Shown here one piece after another: positions 46,650 through 55,945 of a DNA stretch of 64,000 bases. Below the pieces are notes generated by a model that made no database searches, was not told where the DNA came from, and saw only the letters and a program-made list of their open reading frames with translations. A program made the position numbers and the translations under genes. Source of the DNA: Stutzerimonas stutzeri (lineage in GTDB: Bacteria > Pseudomonadota > Gammaproteobacteria > Pseudomonadales > Pseudomonadaceae). The stretch spans positions 4,092,001-4,156,000 of the forward strand of contig NC_015740.1 in the NCBI RefSeq assembly GCF_000219605.1, given 5' to 3'. How positions within the stretch are numbered: the stretch's first letter is position 1; the number at the start of each line of letters is the position of its first letter.

Positions 46650-47252
46650 TCACTCCAGTTCTCGCAACAGTCGTTGAATGTCACGTAGGGGCAAGATGTA
46701 GTCCGGTGCGAAGCGCTGCAGCGCCGCGCGCGGCATGGTCGGCACCGCCGCTTCGGCAGGGTCCTGGATCACGGTCAGGCCACCGACCCGATGGATCGCC
46801 TCGAGGCCGGCAGCGCCGTCCTCGTTGGCGCCGGTCAGCAGCACGCCCGCCACCTGCGGCCCCCAGACATCGGCCGCGGATTCGAACAGCACGTCGATCG
46901 AAGGCCGCGAAAAGTGCACGGCATCATCCTGGCTCAGCGACAGGCTGCGGTCGCCTTCGACCAGCAGGTGATAACCGGGCGCCGCGAAACACAGCATGCC
47001 CGAGCTTAGCGGATCCTTGTCTTCTGCTTCCGTGACCCGCAACCGGGTTCTGCGCGCGAAGATCTCCACCAGCTGGCTCCGGCCGTGGGCCGGGACATGC
47101 TGCACCACCAGGATCGGCGGGCGATAGGTGCTTGGCAGGCCCTCGAGCACCACGCCCAGCGCCTCCAGCCCGCCAGCCGAGGTGCCGATCACCACGGCCT
47201 CGATGGGCGGCTGGCGTCTGGCCTGCAGGATCGCCTGATCGGAGCTGCTCAT
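46650..47252 (-). CDS. CheB-type protein-glutamate methylesterase without receiver domain
   Basis: 200 residues forming only the CheB catalytic domain: nucleophile S25 in GTSAGGLEAL, H52 in VVQHVPAHG, and the Asp in LLTGANEDGAAGL. The usual N-terminal receiver is missing, so activity cannot be controlled by CheA phosphorylation in cis. It overlaps the upstream cheR-like gene by four bases and is followed by the receiver-kinase two bases later. Its substrate is unclear because no chemoreceptor lies in the window. Confidence 0.92.
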   Translation of the reverse strand: MSSSDQAILQARRQPPIEAVVIGTSAGGLEALGVVLEGLPSTYRPPILVVQHVPAHGRSQLVEIFARRTRLRVTEAEDKDPLSSGMLCFAAPGYHLLVEGDRSLSLSQDDAVHFSRPSIDVLFESAADVWGPQVAGVLLTGANEDGAAGLEAIHRVGGLTVIQDPAEAAVPTMPRAALQRFAPDYILPLRDIQRLLRELE

Positions 47253-48067
47253 AGTTTGCGGAAGATCCTTTCCGATTTGTCGAACGGCTCGTAGAGACCG
47301 GCGTAGCCCGAGAACTCGACGGTCTCCTTGCTGCCCAGGCCGAGGAAGCCTCGGTGACAGAGCGACTCATGGAACAGACCGAAGGCGCGATCCTGCAGCG
47401 GCTTGTTGAAATAGATCAGGACGTTGCGGCACGAGATGAATTGCGTTTCGGAAAATACGCTATCGGTCGCCAGACTATGATCGGCAAACGTAACCTTTTC
47501 TTTCAGTGACTTGTCCATGATCGCCGAGTCGTAGGCGGCGGTGTAGTAGTCGGAAAAACTGCGGGTGCCGCCGGCCTGCTGGTAGTTGGCGGTGTACTGG
47601 CGCAGGTGGTCGATGGCGAAGATGCCCTGACGTGCCTGCTCCAGCGAGCGCGGGTTGATGTCGGTGGCGTAGATGATCGTCCGCTCCAGCAGCCCCTCCT
47701 CCTTGAGCAGGATGGCCATCGAGTAGACCTCCTCGCCGGTGCTGCAGCCGGCGACCCAGATCTTCAACGACGGATAGGTGCGCAGCACCGGCACCACGTG
47801 CTCGCGCAGCGACCGGTAGTAGCTCGGGTCGCGGAACATCTCGCTGACCGGGATGGTGAGGTACTGCAGCAGGTCCATGAAGGCATGCGGGTCATAGAGG
47901 ATCTTGCGCTGCAGTTCCGAGATGCTTTCGCAGTCGAGCTGCTTGAGCGCCAGCAGCACCCGGCGCTTGAGCGAGGCGCTGGAGTAGTCGTGGAAGTCGT
48001 AGCTGTACTTGAGGTAGATGGCCTCGATCAGCAGCTTGAGTTCGATCTCGACATTACGGTCGGGCAT
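47249..48067 (-). CDS. CheR-type protein-glutamate methyltransferase
   Basis: 272 residues: N-terminal CheR helical domain (LKLLIEAIYLKYSYDFHDYS), then the SAM-binding domain with VAGCSTGEEVYSMAI, YATDINPRSLEQAR and the CRNVLIYFNKPLQ motif. It lies one base downstream of the hybrid kinase stop and overlaps the CheB gene. Kinase-linked CheR/CheB pairs in other bacteria are thought to modify signalling proteins outside chemotaxis; the target here is unknown. It starts ATGCCCGACCGTAA, identical to the start of the receiver-kinase gene in the same operon. Confidence 0.93.
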   Translation of the reverse strand: MPDRNVEIELKLLIEAIYLKYSYDFHDYSSASLKRRVLLALKQLDCESISELQRKILYDPHAFMDLLQYLTIPVSEMFRDPSYYRSLREHVVPVLRTYPSLKIWVAGCSTGEEVYSMAILLKEEGLLERTIIYATDINPRSLEQARQGIFAIDHLRQYTANYQQAGGTRSFSDYYTAAYDSAIMDKSLKEKVTFADHSLATDSVFSETQFISCRNVLIYFNKPLQDRAFGLFHESLCHRGFLGLGSKETVEFSGYAGLYEPFDKSERIFRKL

Positions 48068-48068
48068 T

Positions 48069-51000
48069 TCACAGCAGCTCCACTTTCGGCAGCCAGACGC
48101 GGATCAGCGAGAACAGCCGGTCGAGGTCAATGGGTTTGGCCAGGTAATCATTGGCGCCGGAGCGCAGGCAGCGATCCTGATCGTCCTTCATCGCCTTGGC
48201 GGTCACCGCGATGATCGGCAGCTTGGCAAAGCGCGCCTCCTTGCGGATTTCCTGCATGGCGGTGAAGCCATCCAACTCCGGCATCATGATGTCCATCAGC
48301 ACCAGATCGATGTCGGTTGCATGCTGCAGCTTGTCGATCGCTTCCAGGCCGTTGCGGGCGATTTCCACCAGCGCGCCCTTCTGCTCCAGCGCGCTGGTCA
48401 GGGCGAAGACGTTGCGCACGTCGTCGTCCACCACCAGGATCTTGCGGCCTTCGAAGGCCTTCTCGCGGCTACGCGCGCTCTTCAGCATCTTCTGCCGCTC
48501 GGGCGGCATGTCCGACTCGACCTTGTGCAGGAACAGCGTGACCTCATCGAGCAGCCGCTCCGGCGAACGCGCGCCCTTGATGATGATCGAGCGCGAATAC
48601 TTGAGCAGCGCCGCTTCCTCGTCGCGGGTGAGGTTGCGCCCGGTGTAGACGATCACCGGCGGGAAGGAGCAGATATCCTCCTTGGCCATGCGCTCGAGCA
48701 GTTCGCTGCCGTCCATGTCCGGCAGTTTGAGATCGATGATCATGCAGTCGAACACGGTGCTGCGCAGTTGTTCCAGCGCCTGCGCGCCGAACTCGACGGC
48801 GGTGATCTCGATGTCCACGTCCTCGATCAGCCGCGACATGCTCTCGCGCTGCAGGGCGTCGTCCTCCACCAGCAGGATGCGCTTGACCTTCTGCGCCAGC
48901 TTGGCTTCCAGGCGACCGAACACGTCCTTCAGTTCCTCGCGGGTGGTGGGTTTCATCGCGTAGCCCACCGCGCCCATCTGCAGCGCGGCTTCCTTGCGAT
49001 CCTCCACCGAGACCACGTGCACCGGAATATGGCGGGTCGCCGGGTTTTCCTTGAGGCGCTCGAGCACGGTCAGGCCGGAATGGTCCGGCAGGCGCATGTC
49101 GAGCAGGATGGCATCGGGCTTGTACTGCACCGCGGTGTCGAAGCCGTCGTCGGCGTTCTGCGACAGCAGGCAGCTGTACTCGAGTTCGTGGGCCAGGTCA
49201 CGGAGGATGCGCGCGAACTGCGGCTCGTCCTCGATGACCAGCACGCAGCGCTCCTTGAACGGGTACTTGTCGCGGTCGTCGGGCAGGCGCTCGTAGGACA
49301 CGGCGCCGCGGTTCGGCAGCTCCGGCTCGTCGCGGCGCGCCGGCGGCGTGATCGCTTCGGCCATGGTGACCGGTGCACGGCTCGGCTGCGGCGCGGTGGT
49401 CGGCTCGACGGCGAGCGGCTCGCTGTAGCTCTGCGGCAACACCAGGGTAAAGGTACTGCCGGCGCCCGGCGCACTCTGCACTTCGATCTGGCCGCCCAGC
49501 AGGTTCGCCAGCTCGCGGGAGATCGACAGGCCCAGGCCCGTGCCGCCATAACGTCGGTTGGTGGTGCCATCGGCCTGGCGGAACGCCTCGAAGATCGCCG
49601 CCTGCTGCTCCGGCGCGATGCCGATGCCGGTGTCGCGCACCGCGAAGGCCAGCATGCCGCCATCGCGCGGCTCGACGCGCAGGGTGACCGAGCCCTTCTC
49701 GGTGAACTTGAAGGCGTTGGCCAACAGGTTCTTGAGGATCTGCTCCAGGCGCTGGCGGTCGGTGAACAGGGTGGGCGGCAGGTCGTCGGCCAGTTCGACG
49801 CTGAAGCTCAGGGCCTTCTCCATGGCCTGTGGCAGGAACAGGCTCTTCATGCCATCGACCAGCCGCGCGAGGATGGTCAGTTCCGGGTGCACCTCGAGCT
49901 TGCCGGCTTCCACCTTGGAAATGTCGAGAATGTCGTTGATCAGGGTCAGCAGGTCGTTGCCAGCCGAATAGATGGAGCGGGCGAACTGCACCTGCTCCTC
50001 GCTCAGGTTGCCGGCCGGGTTGTCCGCCAGCAGCTTGGCCAGGATCAGCGAACTGTTCAGCGGCGTGCGCAGCTCGTGGGACATGTTGGCCAGGAACTCG
50101 GACTTGTAGCGGCTGGCACGCTGCAGCTCGTCGGCGCGCTGCTCGAGCATCAGCTGGGCCTCGTTCAGGCGCTGGTTCTTCTCGTCCATCTGGTCGCGCT
50201 GACGAGCCAGCGCTTCGGTCTGCTCGGCCAGCTGTTCGTTGGTCTGCTCCAGCTCGGCCTGCTGCTCTTCCATGTGCGTCTGCGACTCGCGCAGGGCATT
50301 GGATTGCTCCTCCAGCTCCTCGTTGGCGGCACGCAGTTCTTCCTGCTGCACCTGCAGCTCCTCGTTGAGCTGCTGGGTTTCGGCCAGCACCTTCTGCAGC
50401 CGCTGGCGGTAACGCGCCGCTTCGATGGCCGAGCCGATGCTCGGGGCGATGCGTCGCAGCAGCTCGCTGTCCTGCTCGCGCAGCGGTCGCAGGAAGCCCA
50501 GTTCGATCACGCCATTGAGCAGGCCGCTGTCCTCCACCGGCACGATCAGCACCGCGCGCGGTGTGGTGTCGCCCAGCGCCGAGGTCACCTTGAGATAGCC
50601 GGCCGGCAGGTCTTCGAGCGCCATCATCCGCCGCTCCAAGGCGGCCTGCCCTACCAGCCCCGTACCGACCTCGAGGCTACGCGCGCTCTGCAGATGTTCC
50701 GGGTCGTAGGCGTATTCGGCAACGCGCTGCAGCTTGCCGTCCTGCACCACGTACAGCGCGCCGACGGCGGCGTCGATGTAGCGCGAGAGGAAGTTCAGCA
50801 CGCCCTGGCCCAGGGCCGGCAGCGCCAGTTCGCCGATGATCGACTCGCTCAGCTGGGTCTGGCCGGTGCGGTACCAGGCCTGCTTTTCCAGCGCCTCGGC
50901 ATGCGCCTGCTGCTTGCGCAGCGATTCGGAGTAGGTCGTCGACAGCGTGGTCAGATCGCGGCGGCCGAGAAAGACCAGCAGGCTGCTGAAGATCAGGCTG

Positions 51001-51578
51001 AACAGCAGGAAGCCACCGATCAGCGCCGTGGTGACGATTTCCGAGGTGTCGGTACGCTCGGCACGCAGCTGACGCTCGGTGGCGATGAATTCGTTGAGCA
51101 GCGTGCGGCGCTGGTTGGTCAGGTCGAGGCCGCGGCGGGTGCGCACGTACTCGACGATCGACTCGCCGGCGCTACGCCGCGCGATCCCTTCTTCGGCAAA
51201 GGTGAGCCAGAGATGATGCGCCGCCTCGACCTTCTGGATGCGCGACAGCTGCAGCGGGTTGTTGCCGGCGTAGCGCTTGAGCGCGTCCAGCTCCTCCTCG
51301 ATCTGCTCAAGGCCCTGGCGGTACGGATCGAGGAACGGCTTTTCGCCGGCGATCAGGTACCCACGCAGGCCGGTTTCCAGATCGGCGACCAGGCGCAGCG
51401 CTTCATGGGCGTGGGCCACCCCCTTGACCGACTGATCGACCCAGTGGCTGACGCTCAGCAGGTAATAGACGATGGCACTGAAGAAGAAGGCGCTGAGGAA
51501 GCCGAAGCCCAGAGGCACGGCCACGTTGCGATTGAGGATGCGCCTGAAATTGTTCTGATCGATGAAGGACTCGCTCAT
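48069..51578 (-). CDS. Hybrid sensor histidine kinase: CHASE3, GAF, HisKA, HATPase, three receivers
   Basis: 1169 residues. Transmembrane helix (about 22-42), periplasmic CHASE3 (about 43-185), second helix (about 187-205), GAF (about 235-395), a long Gln/Glu coiled coil (about 396-490), HisKA with H501 in ANMSHELRTPLN, HATPase (NLLANAFKFTEKG, RDTGIGIAP, GGTGLGLSIS), then receivers at about 778-895 (D827), 899-1015 (D949) and 1045-1165 (D1096). All three acceptor aspartates are present; receiver 2 has KGA where the conserved lysine is expected. ATG 51578 follows AAAGGAAACC. It heads the operon with CheR, CheB and a receiver-kinase and probably initiates phosphotransfer on an envelope signal. 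Confidence 0.95.
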   Translation of the reverse strand: MSESFIDQNNFRRILNRNVAVPLGFGFLSAFFFSAIVYYLLSVSHWVDQSVKGVAHAHEALRLVADLETGLRGYLIAGEKPFLDPYRQGLEQIEEELDALKRYAGNNPLQLSRIQKVEAAHHLWLTFAEEGIARRSAGESIVEYVRTRRGLDLTNQRRTLLNEFIATERQLRAERTDTSEIVTTALIGGFLLFSLIFSSLLVFLGRRDLTTLSTTYSESLRKQQAHAEALEKQAWYRTGQTQLSESIIGELALPALGQGVLNFLSRYIDAAVGALYVVQDGKLQRVAEYAYDPEHLQSARSLEVGTGLVGQAALERRMMALEDLPAGYLKVTSALGDTTPRAVLIVPVEDSGLLNGVIELGFLRPLREQDSELLRRIAPSIGSAIEAARYRQRLQKVLAETQQLNEELQVQQEELRAANEELEEQSNALRESQTHMEEQQAELEQTNEQLAEQTEALARQRDQMDEKNQRLNEAQLMLEQRADELQRASRYKSEFLANMSHELRTPLNSSLILAKLLADNPAGNLSEEQVQFARSIYSAGNDLLTLINDILDISKVEAGKLEVHPELTILARLVDGMKSLFLPQAMEKALSFSVELADDLPPTLFTDRQRLEQILKNLLANAFKFTEKGSVTLRVEPRDGGMLAFAVRDTGIGIAPEQQAAIFEAFRQADGTTNRRYGGTGLGLSISRELANLLGGQIEVQSAPGAGSTFTLVLPQSYSEPLAVEPTTAPQPSRAPVTMAEAITPPARRDEPELPNRGAVSYERLPDDRDKYPFKERCVLVIEDEPQFARILRDLAHELEYSCLLSQNADDGFDTAVQYKPDAILLDMRLPDHSGLTVLERLKENPATRHIPVHVVSVEDRKEAALQMGAVGYAMKPTTREELKDVFGRLEAKLAQKVKRILLVEDDALQRESMSRLIEDVDIEITAVEFGAQALEQLRSTVFDCMIIDLKLPDMDGSELLERMAKEDICSFPPVIVYTGRNLTRDEEAALLKYSRSIIIKGARSPERLLDEVTLFLHKVESDMPPERQKMLKSARSREKAFEGRKILVVDDDVRNVFALTSALEQKGALVEIARNGLEAIDKLQHATDIDLVLMDIMMPELDGFTAMQEIRKEARFAKLPIIAVTAKAMKDDQDRCLRSGANDYLAKPIDLDRLFSLIRVWLPKVELL

Positions 51579-51770
51579 CTGGTTTCCTTTCCGTGTACCG
51601 GGGCAGGTCTGACGCAGCGCGGGGGCATCACCTGCGGGCGATGGCGCTCGGTTTCCGGCGTTTTCTTGAGTGTTTCGCGCCTAATAGGTTCCGTAGCGCA
51701 GGAGGCGCGACTCTACACGGCCAGCGGAGGGAGTTCAAAAGCGGGCCCGGCCGAGCCGGGCTCTGAGCGA

Positions 51771-51929
51771 TCAGCGGCGGGCGATGATCCAGACGGCGTG
51801 AATGATGCCCGGAATGTAGCCCAGCAGCGTGAGCAGGATGTTCAGCCAGAAGGCACCGGCAAAACCGACCTGGAGAAAGACGCCAAGCGGTGGCAGCAGA
51901 ATCGCGAAGATGATGCGGATAAGGTCCAT
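51771..51929 (-). CDS. Pmp3/YqaE-family small membrane protein
   Basis: 52 residues beginning MDLIRIIFAILLPPLGVFLQ and ending YIPGIIHAVWIIARR: two transmembrane helices with the PPLGVFLQ and LTLLGYIPGIIHA motifs that define the Pmp3 (UPF0057) family. Family members are stress-inducible inner-membrane peptides affecting membrane potential and salt tolerance. ATG 51929 has GGAGA upstream; stop at 51771. It lies 192 bp upstream of the hybrid kinase on the same strand. Confidence 0.93.
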   Translation of the reverse strand: MDLIRIIFAILLPPLGVFLQVGFAGAFWLNILLTLLGYIPGIIHAVWIIARR

Positions 51930-52349
51930 CAGGGTCTCCGTTAGTCAGGAATTGGCCATTACGACGCTCACTGAATCGACCTGATCGACGCCAACGGGTT
52001 CCTTCGTCAGCGGGGCAGACCCGCCGCCCTCAGGGCAGCGGGAACGAGTCCGAAGGCGACCGGATAAGCCGCCGAGGGCATCTGATGGATGCACAGAGGG
52101 GGAAGACGCAGCCACCACGGTGGCATCGTTGCGTCATGCCGCTTCGCCTTTTGAGCCAAGGGGCGGCGCCAGCTATCGCTTAGCCTGCTAACCATCTCAG
52201 ACCAAAGGAGTAGCCGTCATTGGCCATTGGTCGATAGCCGAGCGATCCACTGGGGCAAGCGGCGAACTCGGCCGGGCCTGGGCGGGTCGTCTAAGCAGGC
52301 TGCGGGCCACCGAAAGCGCCCGTTCATTGCAATGACCAGAGGACTTCCC
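51930..52349. other. 420-bp gap with no recognised gene
   Basis: Between the Pmp3-like gene and the SDR gene, which are divergent, so promoters for both should be here. An isolated AAAGGAG (52203-52209) resembles a ribosome site but no ATG, GTG or TTG lies at the right distance. A short perfect dyad GCCACC-AC-GGTGGC spans 52111-52124. No structural RNA was recognised. Confidence 0.6.
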
Positions 52350-53342
52350 ATGCCAGAACCAACCGCGGTGATCTGTGGCGCGACTGCCGGTGTCGGCCGC
52401 GCCAGCGCCGAGGCCTTCGCCAGAGCCGGCTACCGCGTCGCGTTGATCGCGCGCGGCGAGCAGGGCCTGAGCGACACCCAGGCGCAGCTCGAAGCGCTGG
52501 GAGCCCGTGTGCTGGCGATCGCCGCCGATGTCGCCGATGCCCCGGCTTTGGAAGCGGCCGCCACGCGCGTCGAGGCCGAGCTGGGACCGATCGACGTCTG
52601 GGTAAACGCGGCGATGGCCACGGTGTTCGGCCCGTTCTCGGCACTGACTCCCGAAGAAATCCGCCGCGTCACCGAGGTGACCTACCTGGGCAGCGTGCAC
52701 GGCACCCTGACCGCCCTGCGCCACATGCGCCCACGCAACCGCGGCACCATCGTGCAGGTCGGCTCGGCGCTGAGCTATCGCGCGATTCCGCTGCAGTCGG
52801 CCTACTGCGGGGCCAAGTTCGCCATCCGCGGCTTCATCGACTCGCTGCGCTGCGAGCTGATTCACGACCGCAGCGGCATTCGCTTGAGCATGGTGCAACT
52901 GCCGGCGCACAACACGCCGCAGTTCGACTGGGCACGCAACAAGGTCGGCTGGCGTGCACAGCCGGTGCCGCCGATTCATACACCCGAGGTCGCCGCCCGT
53001 GCCGTTCTGCGGGCGGCCCGGGAAGCGCCAAGGGAATTGTGGGTCGGCACCGCCAGCCTGAAAGCGATCATCGGCACGCTGTTCATGCCCGGGCTGCTCG
53101 ACCGCATGCTGGCCCGCCAGGCCTGGGACGGCCAGCTGATCCCCGAGCGTGAGCCCGAGGGCCGCCCCGACAACCTATTCGAGCCCGTAGAGGGGCTGCA
53201 CGCCACCCAGGGTCGCTTCGGCGACCAGGCGAAACCGCGGGCGATCGCCTTGAGCGCGGCGAGCGTCGGCAAGCTGGCGCTGGGCGCCGGCGCGCTGCTG
53301 GCGCTGGGTGCGGGTTGGGCGCTGGGGCGTCGCGGCCGCTGA
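52350..53342 (+). CDS. Short-chain dehydrogenase/reductase with C-terminal membrane anchor
   Basis: 330 residues. NAD(P)-binding ICGATAGVGRASAEAFARAG, the catalytic serine in VGSALSYR and the YxxxK site YCGAKFA are intact. After the about 250-residue SDR domain the protein continues with a proline-rich linker and ends in a Gly/Ala/Leu helix followed by GRRGR, a probable single C-terminal membrane anchor. Substrate unknown. ATG 52350 (MPEPTAVICG) has GAGGA eight bases upstream. Confidence 0.9.
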   Translation: MPEPTAVICGATAGVGRASAEAFARAGYRVALIARGEQGLSDTQAQLEALGARVLAIAADVADAPALEAAATRVEAELGPIDVWVNAAMATVFGPFSALTPEEIRRVTEVTYLGSVHGTLTALRHMRPRNRGTIVQVGSALSYRAIPLQSAYCGAKFAIRGFIDSLRCELIHDRSGIRLSMVQLPAHNTPQFDWARNKVGWRAQPVPPIHTPEVAARAVLRAAREAPRELWVGTASLKAIIGTLFMPGLLDRMLARQAWDGQLIPEREPEGRPDNLFEPVEGLHATQGRFGDQAKPRAIALSAASVGKLALGAGALLALGAGWALGRRGR

Positions 53343-53348
53343 GCCGGT

Positions 53349-53546
53349 TCAGCCCTGCGGCGGCCGTGGCGTACGCTTGCGGCGGATGTTGATCCAGGAA
53401 AGCACGGCCAGCGCCAGCATGGCGCCGGTCATGTTGTAGTTGCCGATCGCCGCATAGCCGAGCGCGGCCAGCGAACAGGCGCCGAAGCCGATCCAGCGCA
53501 CGGCGGCCATCATCCGCTCCACCGCCCGGCTGCGTGGCGCCGCCAT
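53349..53546 (-). CDS. Small membrane protein of unknown function
   Basis: 65 residues. Two hydrophobic stretches (VRWIGFGACSLAALGYAAIG and TGAMLALAVLSWINI) flanked by Arg-rich ends suggest a two-helix inner-membrane protein. No family recognised. Its ATG overlaps the stop of the MBL hydrolase gene (TGATG at 53548-53544), so the two are translationally coupled. Convergent with the SDR gene six bases away. Confidence 0.7.
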   Translation of the reverse strand: MAAPRSRAVERMMAAVRWIGFGACSLAALGYAAIGNYNMTGAMLALAVLSWINIRRKRTPRPPQG

Positions 53547-54379
53547 CAGTGCGCACCACGCTGCATGCGCGCCAGCTCCTGCGCGTCATGGCTGCAGAAC
53601 AGCGTGACCTCGTCGCGGTGCTCCAGCGACAGCGTCCACAGCCGGTGCTGATTGGCCAGCCGAGCGGTGCGATCGACCTCCATCATGCGCTGGTAGAAGC
53701 GCAGCCCCGGCGTGCAATGGCGCTCGTTGCGGCCGACCTCCTCGCGGAAGAAATAGGCGTCGCCGGCATGCAGTAACCAGCCGCTGTCGGTCTGCACGGC
53801 GACCCCGGCGTGACCATGGGTATGCCCCGTCAGCGGGATCAGCTGGATTTCCGGCGGCAGCCCGCGCAACTCGCGAACGGCCTGGAAGCCGAACCAGAGA
53901 TCGCCGCCCGGCTCGTAGAACTGCCAGTGGCGCACCTCGTCCCACTGCCGGTGACGGTAGCGGCTGTGGCCGATGAAGCTGCGTGTCGCCCGGGTGGCAT
54001 CCATCTCGCGCTGCAGCACGTGCACCTGGGCCTGCGGAAAATCCGACAGGCCCCCGGCGTGGTCGAAATCCAGGTGGGTGAGCACGATATGGCGCACGTC
54101 CTCGGCGGCGAAACCGAGCCGGTGCAGCTGTTCCAGCGCGGTGTAGCGCGGCTCCAGGCGGATGTTGTTGAGCGCCCGGAAGAACGGACTGAGCCGCTCG
54201 CCGGGGCGCCGCACGTCTTCGGTGCCGAAACCGGTATCCACTAGCACCAGCCCGTGCTGGTCGGTTTCCAGCAGCAGGCAATGGCAGACCAGCTGTGCCG
54301 TCAGGCCCTTGCTGAAACCATCGAACAAGGCCCCGCCGAGCGGACACATGCAGCCACAGTTCAGGTGATGGATGCGCAT
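53546..54379 (-). CDS. Metallo-beta-lactamase-fold hydrolase, AHL-lactonase-like
   Basis: 277 residues, closest in outline to the N-acyl homoserine lactonase branch. The first metal motif reads THLDFDHAGG where lactonases have THLHFDHAG, so the second histidine is replaced by aspartate; D and the last H are kept. Later metal ligands are visible in GHTHGHAGV and HAGDAYF. N-terminus MRIHHLNCGCMCPLGGALFDG carries three cysteines. Activity and substrate cannot be given from sequence; related proteins hydrolyse lactones or thioesters. Confidence 0.85.
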   Translation of the reverse strand: MRIHHLNCGCMCPLGGALFDGFSKGLTAQLVCHCLLLETDQHGLVLVDTGFGTEDVRRPGERLSPFFRALNNIRLEPRYTALEQLHRLGFAAEDVRHIVLTHLDFDHAGGLSDFPQAQVHVLQREMDATRATRSFIGHSRYRHRQWDEVRHWQFYEPGGDLWFGFQAVRELRGLPPEIQLIPLTGHTHGHAGVAVQTDSGWLLHAGDAYFFREEVGRNERHCTPGLRFYQRMMEVDRTARLANQHRLWTLSLEHRDEVTLFCSHDAQELARMQRGAH

Positions 54380-54568
54380 GAAGACTCCTCGATCGGCATG
54401 CAGGCCGCGAAGGCCGGCCCTTACTGGTTCTGAGGCCGCGGCCGCGACTGGAGTTCAGCCCGGTCGGCGGATACGCGGCGTCCTGCCTCGCCGCGCTACG
54501 ACGGCGGTGGTCTAAGCTGCCAGCAAGGGCACGACACTGTGCCGTGCCGCTGCCAGAGGACATCCGCC

Positions 54569-55945
54569 ATGCCTCGCCATCCCGCCCGCTGGCTGCTGGC
54601 CCTGCTGCTCGCGCTCGCGGTCCAGAGCGCGAGTGCCGCCGATCCGGTGACGCTGCTGCGGGTCGATGGCGCCATCGGCCCGGCCAGCGCCGATTACATT
54701 CTGCGCGGCCTGCAACACGCCCGCGACGAGGGCGCACAGCTGGTGGTGCTGGAACTGGACACCCCCGGCGGGCTGGACACCTCCATGCGCGCCATCATCA
54801 AGGCGATTCTCGCCAGCCCCATTCCGGTGGCCACCTATGTCACCCCCAGCGGCGCCCGCGCCGCCAGCGCCGGCACCTACATGCTCTATGCCAGCCATGT
54901 CGCCGCGATGGCGCCGGGCACCAATCTCGGCGCGGCGACGCCGGTGCAGATCGGCGGCATGCCCGGTGCACCGCCGGAGCAGCCGAAGGGCGAACGTGAA
55001 GACGACGCCAAGGCGTCCGGCGACGCCCTCGCCCGCAAGCAGGTGAACGATGCGGCGGCCTATATCCGCGGGCTGGCCCAGCTGCGCGAACGCAACGCCG
55101 AGTGGGCCGAGCAGGCGGTGCGCGAGGCGGTCAGCCTGTCGGCCAGCGAAGCCCTGAAACTCAAGGTGATCGATTACCTGGCGCGCGACGTGGCCGACCT
55201 ACTGCGTCAGCTCGACGGCAAGACGCTGGCCACCATCGAGGGCGAGGTCAGGCTGCAGACGGCCGATGCGCGCCTGATCGAACACGCGCCGGACTGGAGG
55301 GTGCGCCTGCTGGCGGTGATCACCAACCCCAGCGTGGCGCTGATTCTGATGATGATCGGCATCTACGGGCTGATCCTCGAATTCTCCAATCCCGGCATGG
55401 GCGCCGGCGGCGTGCTGGGCGGCATTTGCCTGATCCTGGCGCTGTATGCGCTGCAGCTGCTGCCGGTGAACTACGCCGGGGTGGCGCTGATCCTGCTCGG
55501 CATCGCCTTCATGGTGGCCGAGGCCTTCCTGCCCAGTTTCGGTGTGCTCGGCATCGGCGGGGTCGCCGCGTTCGTCGCCGGCGCGGTGATTCTGATCGAC
55601 ACCGAGGTACCCGGCTTCGGCATTCCACTGTCGCTGATCGTGCCACTGGGCTTCGCCAGCGCGCTGCTGGTGTTCGCCATCGTCGCCATGGCACTGAAGG
55701 CGCGCCGCCAGCGGCTGGTCGGCGGTGATGCCGAGCTGATCGGCAGCCTGGCGCCGGTCACCGGCATCTCCGCGCAGGACCCGCACAGCGGCTGGGTGCA
55801 TCTGCAGGGCGAGAACTGGCAGGTACGCAGCGCCACCCCGTTGCAGGTCGGCCAGCAGGTACGGGTGGTCGCCCGGGAGGGTCTGCAATTGAACGTCGCG
55901 GCACAGCCATCAAGCAATCGAGAGGAGCTGAACCATGGGTTATGA
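54569..55945 (+). CDS. NfeD-type membrane serine protease (ClpP-class, long NfeD1b form)
   Basis: 458 residues: signal peptide ([23 protein letters not shown]), a ClpP-like protease domain with the [11 protein letters not shown] nucleophile region and the [11 protein letters not shown] segment, four to five transmembrane helices (about 250-385), and a C-terminal OB-fold NfeD domain. Relatives cleave the C-terminus of the partner stomatin. ATG 54569 follows GAGGA. The next gene encodes that slipin and overlaps by 11 bases, supporting a functional pair. Confidence 0.93.
   Translation: MPRHPARWLLALLLALAVQSASAADPVTLLRVDGAIGPASADYILRGLQHARDEGAQLVVLELDTPGGLDTSMRAIIKAILASPIPVATYVTPSGARAASAGTYMLYASHVAAMAPGTNLGAATPVQIGGMPGAPPEQPKGEREDDAKASGDALARKQVNDAAAYIRGLAQLRERNAEWAEQAVREAVSLSASEALKLKVIDYLARDVADLLRQLDGKTLATIEGEVRLQTADARLIEHAPDWRVRLLAVITNPSVALILMMIGIYGLILEFSNPGMGAGGVLGGICLILALYALQLLPVNYAGVALILLGIAFMVAEAFLPSFGVLGIGGVAAFVAGAVILIDTEVPGFGIPLSLIVPLGFASALLVFAIVAMALKARRQRLVGGDAELIGSLAPVTGISAQDPHSGWVHLQGENWQVRSATPLQVGQQVRVVAREGLQLNVAAQPSSNREELNHGL

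Noticed and set aside
52007..52195. 62-codon minus-strand frame in the Pmp3-SDR gap
   Set aside because: No ribosome site, composition like neighbouring shadow frames, no recognisable motif.
52203..52300. AAAGGAG ribosome-site-like sequence followed by a 31-codon frame opening with ATT
   Set aside because: ATT starts are very rare, no proper start codon is in range and the peptide resembles nothing known.
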